Part shown: positions 6,200 through 6,276 of the stretch, one piece after another
Layout: every line of letters starts with the position of its first letter
How positions within the stretch are numbered: the first letter of the stretch is position 1
DNA from: Bacteroidales bacterium
GTDB taxonomy: Bacteria > Bacteroidota > Bacteroidia > Bacteroidales > Tenuifilaceae
Direction: 5' to 3'
Assembly: GCA_008933525.1 (NCBI GenBank)
Contig: WBUV01000199.1
Span: 1-6,276 of the forward strand
Length of the DNA: 6,276 nucleotides
Made by a program: the position numbers and the translations under genes
The notes under the pieces: generated by a model
What the model was told of the DNA's origin: nothing
Seen by the model: only the letters and a program-made list of their open reading frames with translations
Database searches by the model: none

Positions 6200-6276
6200 T
6201 TACTTTGATTTTAGGAGTTGATTATCGATAATATCCTTAAACATTTTCTTTGTTTCTTCGGGTGTACGGGCAATGC
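6200..6276 (-). CDS. C-terminal end of an unidentified protein (gene continues beyond window)
   Basis: The minus strand from the right edge is open for 24 codons, reading IARTPEETKKMF then KDIIDNQLLKSK, and stops with TAA at 6202-6200. The charged, helix-like composition with a lysine-rich tail looks like a real protein C-terminus. The other two minus-strand frames close after about 12 and 21 codons with less protein-like composition. The gene converges on mqnC and shares the intergenic terminator region. Too little is present to name a family, and a chance open stretch cannot be excluded. Confidence 0.5.
   Translation of the reverse strand, partial: IARTPEETKKMFKDIIDNQLLKSK

Overview
The window comes from a Bacteroidota chromosome. 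Four things point there: a long partial SprA/Sov gene (the outer-membrane channel of the type IX secretion system, found only in this phylum), the ruvA-sprA gene pairing known from the phylum, two TAnnTTTG-type promoter elements, and the absence of clear Shine-Dalgarno sequences. Base composition is moderately AT-rich and even across the genes, so this looks like ordinary core chromosome. I see no mobile element, CRISPR array, tRNA or rRNA.

Layout. The left three quarters is a minus-strand block, read right to left: pdxA (vitamin B6 synthesis), a 48-nt gap, ruvA (Holliday-junction branch migration), a 17-nt gap, then sprA, which leaves the window at base 1 with about 987 codons present and its C-terminal part missing. 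The sprA reading frame is open throughout, but it has no ATG near its 5' end. The best start is a TTG at 2962, which creates a clean Sec signal peptide. A 252-nt AT-rich intergenic region (4666-4917) separates pdxA from the divergent plus-strand mqnC (radical SAM enzyme of futalosine-route menaquinone synthesis). That region holds a TACTTTTG element facing each gene and an unusual density of small inverted and tandem repeats. mqnC ends at a strong hairpin-plus-T-tract terminator. At the right edge, about 24 codons of an unidentified minus-strand gene converge on it.

Function. The minus-strand block mixes a cofactor enzyme, a DNA-repair subunit and a secretion/gliding channel. They are probably co-transcribed by position rather than linked by pathway. 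mqnC implies that the organism makes menaquinone by the futalosine route rather than the classical MenF-D-H-C-E-B route. The partners (mqnA, mqnB/D, mqnE) are not in the window. I found no convincing undescribed system; the observations most worth following are the non-ATG start of sprA and the repeat-rich divergent regulatory region.
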